A stretch of 64,000 nt of DNA from Mesodorylaimus sp. YZB2_4 (Eukaryota > Nematoda > Enoplea > Dorylaimida > Dorylaimidae): contig JASANH010001053.1 in the NCBI GenBank assembly GCA_030248295.1, positions 1 through 64,000 on the forward strand, read 5' to 3'. Each line of letters begins with the position of its first letter. The first letter of the stretch is position 1. This document shows positions 23,301 to 35,550 of the stretch, piece by piece. The notes under the pieces were generated by a model, which did not search any database, was not told the DNA's origin, and saw nothing but the letters and a program-made list of their open reading frames with translations. A program made the position numbers and the translations under genes.

Positions 23301-26300
23301 TTGATCGTAAAATGCTAAAGCAGATCTTGAAGTAGTGTGCTCCCCAAAGAAACAACTTGCGGTTACCTTGCACTTTGACCTTAGCCCGTTGCCCAGGTGC
23401 CACATCGCTGGCGGGCAATACGAATAGCCAGTCGTTGCCAGTGGCAGTGACTGTCTGATTGGTTTGTACTTCCCAATGGAACTGAAATAAGGTTCGATTT
23501 TGGCAGGAGTGTGATGCAGTCACCAGGAAAAACTTACCACAAGATTACTCGTCAGTGGTTTCACGTTATCGCATATCTTCATGTTTGCTGCCGCCCTGAG
23601 ATGCCTCTTCGATCCGCATCGTACTGGTGGGTCTAGCCCAAGGATTTGAACCATAAGTTGGCTATCGGTGTAATTGCCCACGTTCAGTCGTAGCTCGCCA
23701 CTAGCGCTGCATTCGCTCAAGAAGTTGCAAGCGATTATGTTGAAGGTGTAGGTGACGTCATTGCTTAATATGGTCATTGGGACGACTAGGCCACCTGATT
23801 TGGCTGACTGAGCCAATTTTTGCAGTTCCGTCGGAACCAACACTGCTTCTTTGGTTGAGGTTTCTGAAAGATAGGTTTATTAGGATGTCACGCGTGCTCT
23901 TTAGCGCACCTGGGCGCCCGGGTCGCGGCCTAGCAGTGCGGCTGCCTTTCAGGCTGGGTGCGCACTTACAGGAGGGGTTCCACTCCCTCCTGGGTGAATC
24001 TATGTTCCTTAGCCCTCGAGTGCGCCTTATGGTGCTTGGCTATGGATAAAGTATGACATGACATGACATTGCGCTCTGGGAACACGAAAAACGTATAATC
24101 TTAACATGATGCTGCGCAGTTGCCTGGACAAAGCGTACCCCACAAAAGTGTGTTTATCTCTCTTCTCGCCTTCTGGGCTGGTCTGACTCCACTGCGAAAG
24201 TCACTTCAAAATATGAGCGATAGCCCATGAGCTCTCTCGACATATCAGCTTACTTTCAGCGTTTGTCACAGTCCACTGATACGTCATTGCGCGGCCACCG
24301 TCCCCGCTGGCCTTTCGCACAGCCAAGTGCACCTGGTCAGCACACATTGAGATGGTGATGGGAGAATCAACGGAGATGGACGGCACGAGTTTCTTGTCGG
24401 GTGCAGCCACAGGAATTTGCACTTCGCCTGGTAGATAATCATAGAATTCAGAGTCAGCTTGGTGCACAGAGTTGGACTTGAACCGGATGAAATCGTTGAC
24501 GTTGATTTGATGGTTCGAGCCCAAGGTCACGTGCAGTTGGTCAGCACTGAACCTGCATGATGGCTGATCTGAAAAGCGGAGTCTGCTATAATAAGTCTGA
24601 TGCACAGTAGTAGTAAGAGTAAGAGAGTGAGAGCACAAAAGTAAGAGGCTCTCCTACAATGTAGTAGGCAATGAGAGCTAAGAATAAAAAAACGAGCCAC
24701 AGGTTTTTATGGCGTTCCATGGCGCAGAGTGATGCGGAGCCAAAAGGCGCAGCAGCTATCCACCCCTCAGCCGAACTCTAGCTCGTAAGATGGCTGGCTG
24801 TTCAAGGCATTTGGCGCAGTGTAAAAACTTTACTGATCACCTCCCGCAACCAGCGCACCCTGGCGGCGGAAGATGAGAAAGACCGAAGTCTCTGGGACAA
24901 AAAACTTCAATCTGCAGGAAGGCGTCTCGTGGATCTAGTGCACATCGCTGTACCTGCTGCTGAAACATCAACCGGGGTGGTTGACGTCTTCCTAGCCAGA
25001 TGAAAGTATCAATTTCCCAACCGAAAAACACTGGTTACACTCCCTTTATGCGGACTCAGAAGTTACGTATATTTCACCTCTGCATGGGCAAATAGTCATT
25101 GAAATAGGAAGTGTCTTGTGCAACATCAGAGATTCAGTACATCCTGAGCCTGGGCAATGCAACCTCTGCGCTCTGGATCTGGAACCCAAAAAAACCACCC
25201 TCACTGTCTCACGATACAAGGACCCCATGCTTACTTCCAAGTCTAGCTAGCACGGCGTCGTCAAAAATCTGTTGGCAATCTCCAGTAGCCGCCACGTTCA
25301 CATTGAATTTCACTAAAATTTCCAAGGCGGCATCTCCAAATTTGGCATACTCGACTTTTGGTGCCTTCGCCTTGATCATGACAGTCATCGGCTTTTGTCT
25401 TATTGTAATATCTGCAACCTGGTCCGAATGTTGTACGACTCGCAAGTCTAGCGCTTTGGATTTAGTAACTGAGGCCAAGTTGCAATAGGCTTCCTTGCTG
25501 TTTCGGATTTCAGCAGGGTAAGTGGATGTGACCCTGGTTCTCTTGTCTTGGCCCAAACAATACGGGTTGCGAGAAATGGCTGGTATGAAGGTGCCGTACA
25601 TCTTCACCTGAAAGTGAAGAATGGATATCAGAGACGCAGATACGGTTCAGATTCGACTGGTCACAGAACTCAATTTCTCCTACAATGTGGAATAATAAAA
25701 CGGCAGCCAATGGCAGTAGCGCTGGAATCTGTATAATTTTTGTGCCTGGCATTTTTGACGCGGTAGGTATAGTTACAGAATATTTCTGTGCTCAGCTTCA
25801 CATAACATGAAATGATCATTTATTTCGGCTCTGGCTTTCTCGTAAAGCCATCCCACCATTGCACAAGCATGTTTCTGTGCTTTATGCTCTCATTCCTTAA
25901 TAAGACCTTGGATAAACTCCAGCAAGGCTTGGGACTTTTGTGAACGCGTGAGTGTGATCATTCATTGGCGCAAGCAGATACAATGTAGGTGCAGACAATT
26001 TCGCAAAAAGCAACACAGATTTTGCCTGTCACAGATTTTCCAAAAATTCAACCCTCAGACTCTGGCCAACCTCACTTGCCTCCCACCCACGATACCCTTT
26101 CGTTCCACGCAAGTCCTGTTAAAAACAGCCACCTGCAGTCACAACTTACCGTCATTGCCTCCGCACTATCTCCCAAATTGATGGAATGCGGATCCACGCC
26201 TGACAGCTGCAGAATGTTGTAATCGACCAAATAAACCACTGATCCATTATCCGATGCCGCTATCTCAAATCTGTAGGCTGCTTTGCAATGCACGCTGTAC

Positions 26301-29300
26301 ACGCCAGGTGTATCAGCGTAGTCCCAATGCAAAGCCAGCGAGGTCAAATCACCAGCGCCCTTTATAATGCTCATGGTCGCAGACACGTTCAGAGTAATAT
26401 TGCTTGTTGGCATGGCAGTGGATGTGACGTCCGAAAAAGTGAAGGCCAGCCGAAGCCAACAATCGACGGGTGTTGTGAGGGACAGGCCCGACGCGTTGAA
26501 TCGAATAGTCGAGTTCACAGTGTTGGCCACTTTTGGGTATACATCGGACATTCGTGAACCGCATCCTAAATAAGGTGGGGGAAATCTCGACAAGACTGTA
26601 CTCAAAGTACTCATTCTAGTCTGCCAGTCCAAAATCTGCGTACCCTTGTTGTAACTTTCATCTTTCGGATGTCGGCACAGACCGCAGATATCGATTTGCT
26701 TCCCACTATTCGCCACTCCGTCACATCCCACACACGCATTCGTGCCATTGCACACACCGCACTGATCCTTATTGTAGTTTAATGGCTTGCCAGTGCGACC
26801 AAGGACGCAGATGCCACAACTAAAAATTAAACAGGTTTGCGGAAAGATTTGACATCGAAAAAACGGTTTACTCGTTGACAATAGCTGTGCTGTGGAACTC
26901 GCCATCGCATCCCTTAGGTTCGTTGTAGGGGCTGAAAGAAGGGCACATCACAACACAGCCAGCAGTGCTGATAAGCTAGCTGGCTCCCCGGGTCCTCACT
27001 CGACGCATTCGCCACTCGACGTCCTCTGATAGGTGCCATTGCAGACGCCTCGACAGTCCTTCAACGACGAACCATCCTCAGTACAAATTCCGCAGACCCA
27101 TTTAGCTGCTGAAATAGAGCATCGATTTTAGCTGAAAAGTCAACAAACAAGCAAGCATAGTGTACCTCCGCGTGGTATTCGTCTACAATCCAAGCACTCG
27201 TTGGCCCCGCCACAAACATCGCATTGATCAGTGTGCATCATAGAACTGATCTTGCCATCACAACCGTATCTCTCGGCGCAAATAGTTACACCTTCCTTGC
27301 TGATGCCCATTTCATTGCACACCTGAAGAGACAAGATCATGAACAATCGATAATAGGGTCCTGATTAGGTTGACAAAGCAGGCCTCACTTTGCACTCAGG
27401 TGGATCGATCTCAGTCACTGTGACATCAGTGCTGATACTCGTATTGATTGGCTTCCATGCCAAAAACGAGAAACTAGTTTGGCGAAATGCATCTGTGGCA
27501 CTCCAGAATGAATCGTCCTTGGATGGTTTGAAGCGGATAGTTAATTTTGGACTGATTAGAATGACCTGGACTCGCGTCTAAAACAAATTCTGGCGTGACT
27601 CGAAAATTAGTCTCGATGATGTAGCCCAAGCCTGGCGGGCGAAGGCGAGAGTGTGACCGATTTTCAGCAGGACAAAAACTCTGGAACAAGGCGAATCGTG
27701 AACTGTGCCTGAAACATCAACCCGAGGGGTTGGAGCTTCCCTGCCAGGGGTGATCAATAATTCCCTTACATACACTCGCTCGCCCTATCGACAGAAGAAG
27801 TGACGATCCCGTCGCTCTTCCTGGAAGGGATACTTCCCCCTTCGAAGGAGGCCGTCGCTTTACTGCCTCCACAATGAATAAGGTACTCGCACGCACGTTG
27901 ACGTTCCCACTCAGCGGAGATCAATAATTCTCTTTCACCAGCCATGGCCCCGGGCACGAGAGTTACGATGGTGCAACAGTTGTCAGGTATTCGCAGGTCC
28001 TACAGGTAGGGGTTCAATTCCCGCTCAAAGCTTAACTTTTTTGGTGCACGTACAATATGCTAAGTTGGCCCTCTTACAAAAACATCTGCTGGCTAATCGC
28101 ATAAGCAGAAGAATGGGCAAGGCCAACAAACGATCATTTCATACCCGATCCTTGAAGTCGATCATGGCATAAGTGGTGGCGTAACCACCCTTGCTCTGTT
28201 GATCGGTATTAAACAGTTTCCAGCCTGTCTTTAAGTTGTCTGGGAAATCGTGCCATCCACCCGCATTTCTGTACTGCCAGCTACCTGAAACATGCTGAGT
28301 GACGGAACCAAGACGGTCATGTACGTCATATCCACCCACCTAGCTCCCCAGTACCCGTTGCCACCACTCCGATACCCATCGTCCATGGTCTCCAATCAGC
28401 CACTGTGTCTGTCACATTCGACGCGGAGAAAAACCAGTTCACCAAATCACCCACGCTGTATCCATTTTGAAATTGCGCGTCCATGTCCAACTTATATGGT
28501 ACAGTGGCTATGACCTTGGGTAGCTGGCCACCTGGCAGTGAAGCTGTCGCATTTTGTTTCAACTGCGGCCTTCGTCCAAAAAAATTGTCAAAATCGATTC
28601 TCAACTCTCCAGTTGGGCCGAGGGCGGCCTCCGCGGTCGTCGTGCCATCCCAGCATCGAACATAGAACTCCAGATAACTATTAAGGGCGGGCATAGCTGG
28701 CGAGAAGGGCGGAGGGGTCTTGGGGACGAAACGAAGCCGATCTTTGAGACGCAAGTAGACATCGCCTTGCTCGTACAGGATTTTTGAAGTATTTCCACTG
28801 TCCGTCACAATAAGGAATTCCAAAGTGGCCAAAAGACCGTAGCCTGATTTTGGTTTCAGATAAATACCCGGACTGAAAGCGACTGGAATCGTGGTAGCAA
28901 TGTACAGAAAATCAGCAACTTTCTTTTGTAATGTCTTGGATTGTGGTAAAGTGGAGAATGATCGATTTGCTGAAATGCGTGAGTGGAAGCAGGTGCTCTC
29001 TGTGATTATGTTACCCGAGTCGCCCGGACTACTTACCGCTGTCAACAACTTCTTTTGACGGCATGGGCCCCAAGGTTACACGGAAAACATCCTGCACCAT
29101 TATGAACGGGGTAGCCATGGACTCTTGAGCCCCCGCGTTTGTCGTTGAAAAGATTTTTGCCGGTTCAACTTTTAACTGTAATCTAGCGGCCAATGGCAAT
29201 GGCATAACGAACTTATAGAGTACAATGGTTCTTTGCTGACTGCCCGTCGTTGTAACCAATGTCAATTGCGCCAAACCCGGATTTTTTATTTCTTGCAATC

Positions 29301-30119
29301 GAACAGATGCAAATTCGCCCAATTGCAAATTCTTATTCGTTGAATTTATCCAGGGCGAACTAGGATTTTCACGAATCGCCCAGACACCGACGCTGGGCGG
29401 GGTCTGACTTTCAAGAACCTTGAAAGAAAATACAGGAAATTTGAAATCGTGCCTCGACAAATGACGACATGATGGTCTCACCTTAACAGCACCCAAATCA
29501 GCGAAGTCGAGAACTTTTTGTTGGAATAATCGAAACTCAACATCTGGCGATGTTGCGTTTTCGATCGCATCGGGTAAAAGAATTAGCTTCTTATTTGGCA
29601 CGGGTGCTGTATCCTCCAAGACGATGACTTTGACAGGTGTCATATCTGAAAAAGGGGTTTCGTCCAGAAATCCCACACTAAGCGAACGAGTTGAAAGCAA
29701 CCTCAAAAAGCATGAAGCATGCATGTTCAAATTTCACAGGCACTGATAAAGCCAACTCTTTTGAAAGTTCTTGCGATTTTATCCACCTGCTGCTTGAGAT
29801 GCTACATACTGTAGATCAGATTGATCCCATCCATTCTACAGTATTGATAAGCTTCTTGAATACCATCATATATTTTGTCAAGGACCCTCATGAGTGAATG
29901 TGGGCCATTTTCAGGAATGGATTGCGCAGTATCCCAGACTCTTACCTTGCGGCGGTCCAAAAAAGGCCTGGCAAGACGGCTAAAATAAAAAAATATGGCG
30001 TTTTGCCAATTAACGTTAATATTAAATCAGCTTACATCACCGGGTCTACAATTCGGATCAGCCGCCAATACCGAAACAAACCACCATCCACACAAAATAT
30101 AAATACAGGATAATGTCAT
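17306..30119 (-). CDS. REJ/GPS single-pass receptor, 28 exons, 2329 residues
   Basis: Exons, 5' to 3': 30119-30036, 29979-29946, 29645-29482, 29418-29037, 28969-28340, 28284-28145, 27577-27389, 27322-27166, 27108-27000, 26931-26872, 26819-26644, 26565-26150, 25607-25235, 24568-24254, 23863-23538, 23481-23367, 23314-23142, 23085-22704, 22312-21800, 21216-21034, 20977-20848, 20794-20560, 20459-20196, 19738-19439, 18954-18432, 18379-18209, 17811-17623, 17562-17306. Every junction is GT..AG with matching phase, totalling 6990 nt. Residues 1-20 are a signal peptide. About 30-540 is a beta-rich ectodomain (YLEFYVRCWDG; GSWQYRNAGGW). About 540-725 is cysteine-rich, with repeated D.C.VC.G..C units. 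About 850-1580 resembles the REJ region of sperm egg-jelly receptors and polycystin-1 (KASGDGGRAMTYQWTV). A furin-type KKRRKRQ lies near 1740. The GPS spans about 1951-1994 (W1961, C1966, GCQCRKFGYIAVF). Two repeat-like modules precede one helix (2254-2277) and a 52-residue tail. No polycystin channel follows. Ligand unknown; exon 9 may start 3 nt later (NAGNAG). Confidence 0.82.
19870..20115 (+). mobile_element. Intron-borne repeat R3, copy in intron 23
   Basis: It lies between exons 23 and 24 of the REJ/GPS gene, antisense to it. It has AGCCTGGCTGGCGCAGGAGA at its head and the family's hairpin core in the form CTCAACCCGGGGGGTTGG, then AGCTAGG. Related copies are at 22365-22650, 24835-25045 and 27610-28050. 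The name R3 is mine. Confidence 0.5.
20609..20636 (-). other. Furin-type processing site in the receptor
   Basis: Within exon 22 the codons spell AAKKRRKRQSS, a strong polybasic R-x-K/R-R proprotein convertase consensus at about residues 1740-1746. It lies on the N-terminal side of the GPS, so the ectodomain could be cut here during secretion. Inferred from motif only. Confidence 0.5.
21462..21479 (+). repeat. Poly-G run inside intron 19
   Basis: A run of about 17 G residues (C on the coding strand) sits in the 583-bp intron between exons 19 and 20 of the REJ/GPS gene. It is not in coding sequence. Confidence 0.8.
22365..22650 (+). mobile_element. Intron-borne repeat R3, copy in intron 18, with tRNA-like segments
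   Basis: This copy occupies most of the 391-bp intron between exons 18 and 19 and is antisense to the gene. The core is CATCAACCCGAGAGGTTGAC followed by TTAGCCAGGG. One end has GTTCGATTCCCGCTCAAGG before a T-rich run. The other end, read on the minus strand, has GGGTTCGATTCCTAC (B-box-like), preceded by GGCCGCGCAGTCTCC (A-box-like). This suggests a tRNA-derived or nested composite element. Confidence 0.5.
23905..24068 (+). mobile_element. tRNA-derived SINE (family S1), copy a, in intron 14
   Basis: The head has an A-box-like GCGGCCTAGCAGTGCGGC and a B-box-like GGGGTTCCACTCCC. The body carries GTTCCTTAGCCCTCGAGTGC and CTTGGCTATGGATAAAGTA, and the tail is a short TGACA repeat (ATGACATGACATGACA). 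Copies b-f lie at 37355-37530, 41183-41356, 45562-45715, 59925-60030 and 52800-52935. The family name S1 is mine. Confidence 0.75.
24835..25045 (+). mobile_element. Intron-borne repeat R3, copy in intron 13
   Basis: It sits in the 666-bp intron between exons 13 and 14. CCTGGCGGCGGAAGATGAGA marks the head, the core reads CATCAACCGGGGTGGTTGAC, and CCTAGCCAG follows. Same strand as the other three copies. Confidence 0.5.
27610..28050 (+). mobile_element. Intron-borne repeat R3, longest copy, in intron 6
   Basis: This copy fills most of the 567-bp intron between exons 6 and 7. The head is AAGCCTGGCGGGCGAAGGCG and the core is CATCAACCCGAGGGGTTGGA followed by GCCAGGGG. The far end has a B-box-like GGGGTTCAATTCCCGCTCAA before a T-rich run, matching the end of the intron-18 copy. 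A GATCAATAATTC motif occurs twice (near 27753 and 27920), so it may be two nested units. Confidence 0.5.
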
Positions 30120-31552
30120 TATTAGATTTGTTGGCGATAATTACGGGAAAAAGATATTAAACTAGAAAATTCGTCGCACCCGTCTGGCTTGCATTATTCG
30201 ATAGAACCTGAATGGAGAGAACAGCACAGCGGCGATGCCCGTAGCGACAGCGAAGCTAGCCTGACCTAGTATCTAGCATTAGCGACGGTGACTGCGCCCC
30301 GATTCTTGGCCTGCCTAGCTCGCGGGCACGACCGTATCGTAGCAACGAGATCGTAATCGAAAGAAAAATCAATCTCGTTTCGTTGGAGATACTTTTCTGT
30401 CATTGTAAAAGAGGCTTATCGAGTCTTGTCCATGCGTCACTGCGGCCAGCGTTGCTCTTCTGAGAACAATGAAAAAGGATACAGTAAATTCTATGGCGGG
30501 AAGGGTGTGAGTGCGAAAATAATAGCAAACACCAGTCTCTGCCAGCATAATTATAGGAATCATTAAATTTTCAGCATGTTTTTATTTTGAGCTGATCTGT
30601 TTGACTCTGTTTCATGTCGGTTGACACGAATGTCTCCTTTTGATAAGGTTCTAAGCAGACGGGCACTGTCTGGTGCCAAGGGCTAGTTATGGTTGAGATA
30701 GTGACAGGCTAACTTGAATTTAGCGCGCAGTTGGATCCGAGTGGGCGGCGACAGAGGAAATTAGAATGCAGACACTATCAAGTTTTGAACGCCTGTCTGG
30801 CCAGTCGTGAACCTGCGCATGCCGCCGTTGAGTAGGGTTGGCTTGGATTGGTGGACTGAAAGATGACTGAATTAGGCTGCGTGCAGTGCAAGTAGACTGT
30901 GTAGGCATTGCAGTATCACATTTTTTCTGGAGCACGAAACAGATTGCCTGCTGGAGCATCAAGGCTCGATCGCTGTCTGATCGTGAGAGCGGCCCACATC
31001 AAAAAGTGGAACACAAATACTAATGTGCTTGAAACATGCTGAAACGATAACAATAAGAGCAATGGAGACCACCCTTATTTCCATGTGGTTTATTGCCTGC
31101 CAAGGACGTCATCATCGATGCCGTAGAAAGTCGATCATCATAGGCGTATACCGATATTCCATCTTTGCCAACGCTGGGCGTTTGTAAAAGCACTTATTGT
31201 TAGGAGAGTGGCGATTAAAACATTGAGCAGAATGTTTTATGCAAACTGCAGAGTAAGTCCAATAATAACGATGAAACCAGGATAATTCATGGAGTGTAGT
31301 TATTGTAAGCCGAATGGCGAAATCATACGACAAATGCCCGTTCGGGCTTGTTTACTGTCACTGTATGCAGCAGATCGGCTCCTTTACACTGACTCTCCGT
31401 AGGTGCACACCCGAAGGTGTAAAGGAGGCCAAGTAGTCAATGACTGGAAGTGCGCCGCACCCATCAGTCATTGGTCGAGGAGGCATCCGAGGTGGCTGCA
31501 GCGAGATTCACCCTGCAGGATCGTCCAGTCGTCAGCTTAGTCGATCGACGCC
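30120..31552. other. Divergent intergenic region
   Basis: The REJ/GPS gene (minus) and the PITP gene (plus) start on either side of this 1.4-kb interval, so it should hold both promoters. An acceptor-like GAATTTTCTAG lies about 41 nt upstream of the receptor ATG (near 30161-30171). CTCCTTTACAC and its reverse complement GTGTAAAGGAG form an 11-bp stem at 31379-31427. No coding exon seen. Confidence 0.45.
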
Positions 31553-33026
31553 ATGCTGATCAAAGAATTGTAAGTGTTTTCTCTAAAATTGATTTTCAAT
31601 CCTTGAGTGTAATCAATTTTTTCAAATTCAGCCGCATCGTCATGCCGCTCTCGTTGGACGAGGTAAATCAGATGGTTTTGTCGACTGAGATAAAAACTGT
31701 AGGTTGGCTATGCACATTTAAAATATTCCTACAGCATTCTAAATTGAGAAAGCTTGGAAAATTAGGTTAAAATCACCACAGTTTGATGTCTACGGGCCGA
31801 GTACCATCAGAAAAATGGGGCTCATATTGATAACTTGCAACGAATACAAAAAAAGCAGAAACAGAGACAACTAACAAGAAAACCCAAGATGAATTAACAG
31901 GTGCAGCAATAATTTTTTCAGTACTACCTGGGCTCGTTGTACTCTGTGGCCAAGGCAAGCTTGGAAGAAACTGGAGGCGGTGAAGGCGTCGAGATCCTGG
32001 TGAGCGAGCCGTTCGACAATTACCCCCTGTTTCATGGACGATATAAAAGTGGAGTGCACTCGAAGAAGATTCACCGAGTGGCCAAGTAAGTGCGCACAAT
32101 TTAGTCATTTCTCGAAAATATTTTGTTGTTTTAAAGCAAAGTGAATTGGTTCTTGCGAAAACTGGCTCCCAAAGAGTGGTTGATGGCAGTGGAGGAAGCT
32201 TGGAACGCGTACCCGTATTTCAAGACTATACTTACTGTAAGTGAACACAACTCATTTCAATGTGCCCAAGCAATAGGAGGTTTTAGAACGATCAAGTCGG
32301 TCCTGAGAATCGAATCACCATCGAGACGCTGCACGTGGCTGATCGTGGTACGATGGAAAACGTATGCCCACTTTCTTGATTTTTCGCTACAAGCCACTCA
32401 AATCTTAATTTCTTTCGCTTTTCAGGCCTTGGAATTGCCTCCAGAAGTCCTCGAAAAACGCGAAGTGATCATGATCGATATCGCGGCTGAATTAGTGAAT
32501 CAGAAGGTAAAACATTGCCTTTTTGAAACTAATTTTTCTCTCGACGATTGATTTGTTAGGATTACAAAGATTCGACTGATCCGACCAAATTCAAGTCAAA
32601 AAAGACGAATCGTGGTCCATTGCGAAACAACTGGTCGAAATCGTGTCAGCCAGTCATGTGCGCCTACAAAGTGGTCACTGTCGAATTTAATCGATGGCCC
32701 TTGTTCAAGTCGAAAGTTGAAACCTATTTCCAAAATGTCAGCTGGCTTCTCGGATTTATAAACTTTTCGTCTTTTAAGTTTAACTTATTGCAGGAGTACA
32801 AAAGGACGTTCCAACGTTTCAACAGGCAGATATTCTGCTGGGTGGACGAATGGTACGGCCTGAGTCTGGATCAAGTGCGTGCCTTCGAGGTCGAGATGCG
32901 CAAGAAAATGGTCGAGGTAAGTTTCATGCATTTCCGACGAAATCTTTTACAAATGGTTAGTTTGAATCAAACTTTCAGGAAATGAAGTCGAACACGAAGC
33001 GTGGTGTGGTCGGCGACGAGAACTGA
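31553..33026 (+). CDS. PITPN: Class I phosphatidylinositol transfer protein, nine exons
   Basis: Exons: 31553-31569, 31632-31662, 31922-32085, 32137-32236, 32287-32361, 32426-32506, 32560-32736, 32794-32916 and 32979-33026. All phases agree (816 nt, 271 residues), equal to the usual 270-271 for PITP alpha/beta. Landmarks in order: [16 protein letters not shown] start; [20 protein letters not shown] (the conserved lid and core signature); [48 protein letters not shown] near the C-terminal helix. The family moves phosphatidylinositol and phosphatidylcholine between membranes in the cytosol. There is no RdgB-type extension, so this is the soluble class I form. The C terminus ([15 protein letters not shown]) differs from vertebrate tails. 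Introns are mostly 50-70 bp, with TTTTCAG-like acceptors. Confidence 0.95.
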
Positions 33027-34734
33027 CGGCGTGCATGAACTTCGAAGCTCTTGGCTGTGATAGCTGATTGTATCATTCGCACCGATACTGTGTGTATGCA
33101 AGTGTGATACGAGCTACAGAACAGCTGAAAACATGATGCAGTACTTGGATCCACATTAGATCTCTACACAGGTACAGTGCTACTACCAAAAAGAATTAGG
33201 TCGCGAGGTACTGATTCGCAGATGCAAAGTCAATTAGGTTTTTTTCAGGGCGTCAAAATACCTGAACGGAAATAGAAGCACCTAAGAAAACATTCTGTGC
33301 CCCGTTTTTGATCTTCCACCCTACGTACGGGTGGGGTGGCCTACACGGGTCTCTGCAGGTACGAATCACTCACTGCGCGGTCCCAATACCCAGACGTACG
33401 TAGTTTACTATGCCGGGTAGCGGACAGAACGGTCGTACACAAATACACGAGTTGGCGTAATATACGTAAAGAGAGGAAGCCGAACCTAGTAGCCTAACAC
33501 GGCCGTACTAGACGAATCACCAACGTGAACTGAGGACTTCGAGGCCACACCGTGTCAGGTGGGCCGATGGCCTAAAACCAGTACGGAGAGATACCGGTTT
33601 GATCTGGCTAGATCTGACCCTATGCCGGGAGGGCTGAACACCGGAAGTACTAACACGTGCTGGAAACACACGTGCCATGCCGATGAGGGTGGAGGCACCA
33701 CTTGCACGGACAGGTGCGGGTTACACTATTTCCTTCTTTTTCCTTTATTATCAATTCTTGCAATCTATAATACTTAAAGTCAAACGTCCGTCCGTGACCT
33801 TTTCAACACAGGAAAAACGGTTTTCGTCGATTTTCTCGAAATTTTCAGTCACGACCCCCCTCGATCACAACATGAAAGTTATCGTTCAGTCATCGGGTTT
33901 AGTGTTCGAGGCCAATTGTGAATGGCTGCTAGGAAGGGCATAGGAATGAATCAGGGAGATAGGCCTCATGTCTCCGGTGCATCAATTGGGCAATATCAAT
34001 GCAATATGAGCGGTTCCCTTTCCAGCTCGCTTGATCACACCTATTATAGCTATGTGTTTGCTGTTAGGCCTATGGAGTAGGTGTCGTTCACATTTCGCTG
34101 AGTAATGTCGGGAGTACCTCTCGACTGATACCTACGTGTATTGACACTATAGTTTCTCGGCACCAGTATCGCTATCGTCCAAGACTGACACTATCGAAAC
34201 CGGTACCTACTGAACGCCTGGGAGTACACCAAGTGACACCTGGGAAAGCATATGATCCGCCAATAAATGTCTATGTACAGTGAAAAATTATCATAATGTT
34301 GTGATAGGGTCTTGACACCTCGGTCTCTCTCTAGGACAATTGAACGCCCCAATATGAACATGAGTCACGTTTACGGTCATCTTTTCAATACTTCTCTCGC
34401 TTTTCTGTGCGATTTTAGTGAGCTTCTTTGTAGATGCACTGGATTTTGCAGACACAGTGTAGCATATATAAGCCACTACTGAATAGAAGCTTCTGCGAGC
34501 GAAGCGAGCAACTAGAGAATTGCGAGCGGAGCGAGCCATTTTCTAGTCTTCAACAAAACTCCGAAATTTTCCCGGTCTTCGTACCTGAGCGCCAAGTTAA
34601 GGGCCCTTTTGAGGAGAAACTGCATGGGACCTGTTTGAAATCCTGAGAGCCCCTAGAGCCTCCTCGAAGCGCAGGCCTGGAGTAACGTGAGGATATACGG
34701 TTGAATAATTCTGGCATGGCACTGCCAGGCAATG

Positions 34735-34830
34735 ACGCCCAATTTCTTGGACAATGGCGGATGGGCTGTGCACCTTGTCGGTGTTAGACAGCCGAGACTG
34801 TGCTCGTTTGCTGTCCGCTCGGAGTACCTT
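34735..34830 (-). mobile_element. Fragment of repeat R1
   Basis: On the minus strand this matches the R1 core from GGTACTCCGAGCGGAC through CAGTCTCGGCTGTCTAACAC to GCCCATCCGCCATTGTCC. Only about 100 bp of the family is visible. Confidence 0.5.
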
Positions 34831-35231
34831 GTCCACTCAAAAAAACAATTCGCTGAAGAGTCAAAATGCGGTCTGGAGACCTCCCAGTAAAAGCATAGTC
34901 AGATTTAAGAACCCTCGCGAAAGCTTCGAGTATTACCTAGCATGATAGCTTCTAAGATACATCAAACATAAGAGGGAAATAAAAACATAGATGATATTGG
35001 TACTCGAGACTAACCCACCAAAATCCTGCTTCCTCAAACTCGTACTTCGCGCTCAAAACGGTTTCTAGAATGATAAAATTATTGTTGGGAAGAGCTTTTT
35101 AAAGGCATTGTTCAAGTGAGTAGGTTTATGTTTTTGCGCAGCAAATATCGAGGCGCCCGAGAAGGAGGGAGTCGGTGGGCTGTGATGACAGCAATTTTTT
35201 TAAAATGCTAACCTCGCGAGATCAACAATGG

Positions 35232-35550
35232 GAGGGCGTTGACGCTGAGTCGGTACCGCCGAGGTGCTTTAAGTGGAGAGACGGAAGCCAAATGGGTAGA
35301 CAGTCTCGGCTGTCGACCTCCGACAGGGTTCAAAGCCCACCCGCCATCGTCTGAGGGAGTCGGTGTCTCGGAATTGGAGCTGGGAGCCCTATTTTATGTG
35401 ACTCGGAGCACCTCCAGGGCACCGGGTGAGTCGTCCATGGCCTGGCGTGTAAGGTCGGCAAGTGTTCATGGTTCGCAAACCAGCCTCTGTCACGGGGGAT
35501 CGAACCCGGGACTAACCCAGGCACTTATTTACAAACCAATACGACAAATG
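35232..35550. mobile_element. Head-to-head pair of R1 fragments
   Basis: About 35250-35360 is a forward R1 fragment (GAGGTGCTTTAAGTGGAGAG to CAAAGCCCACCCGCC). About 35395-35550 is a reverse fragment (GGAGCACCTCCAGGGCACCG to GGGGATCGAACCCGGGACT). Forward-then-reverse order matches the larger palindrome at 42700-43150. Confidence 0.55.
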
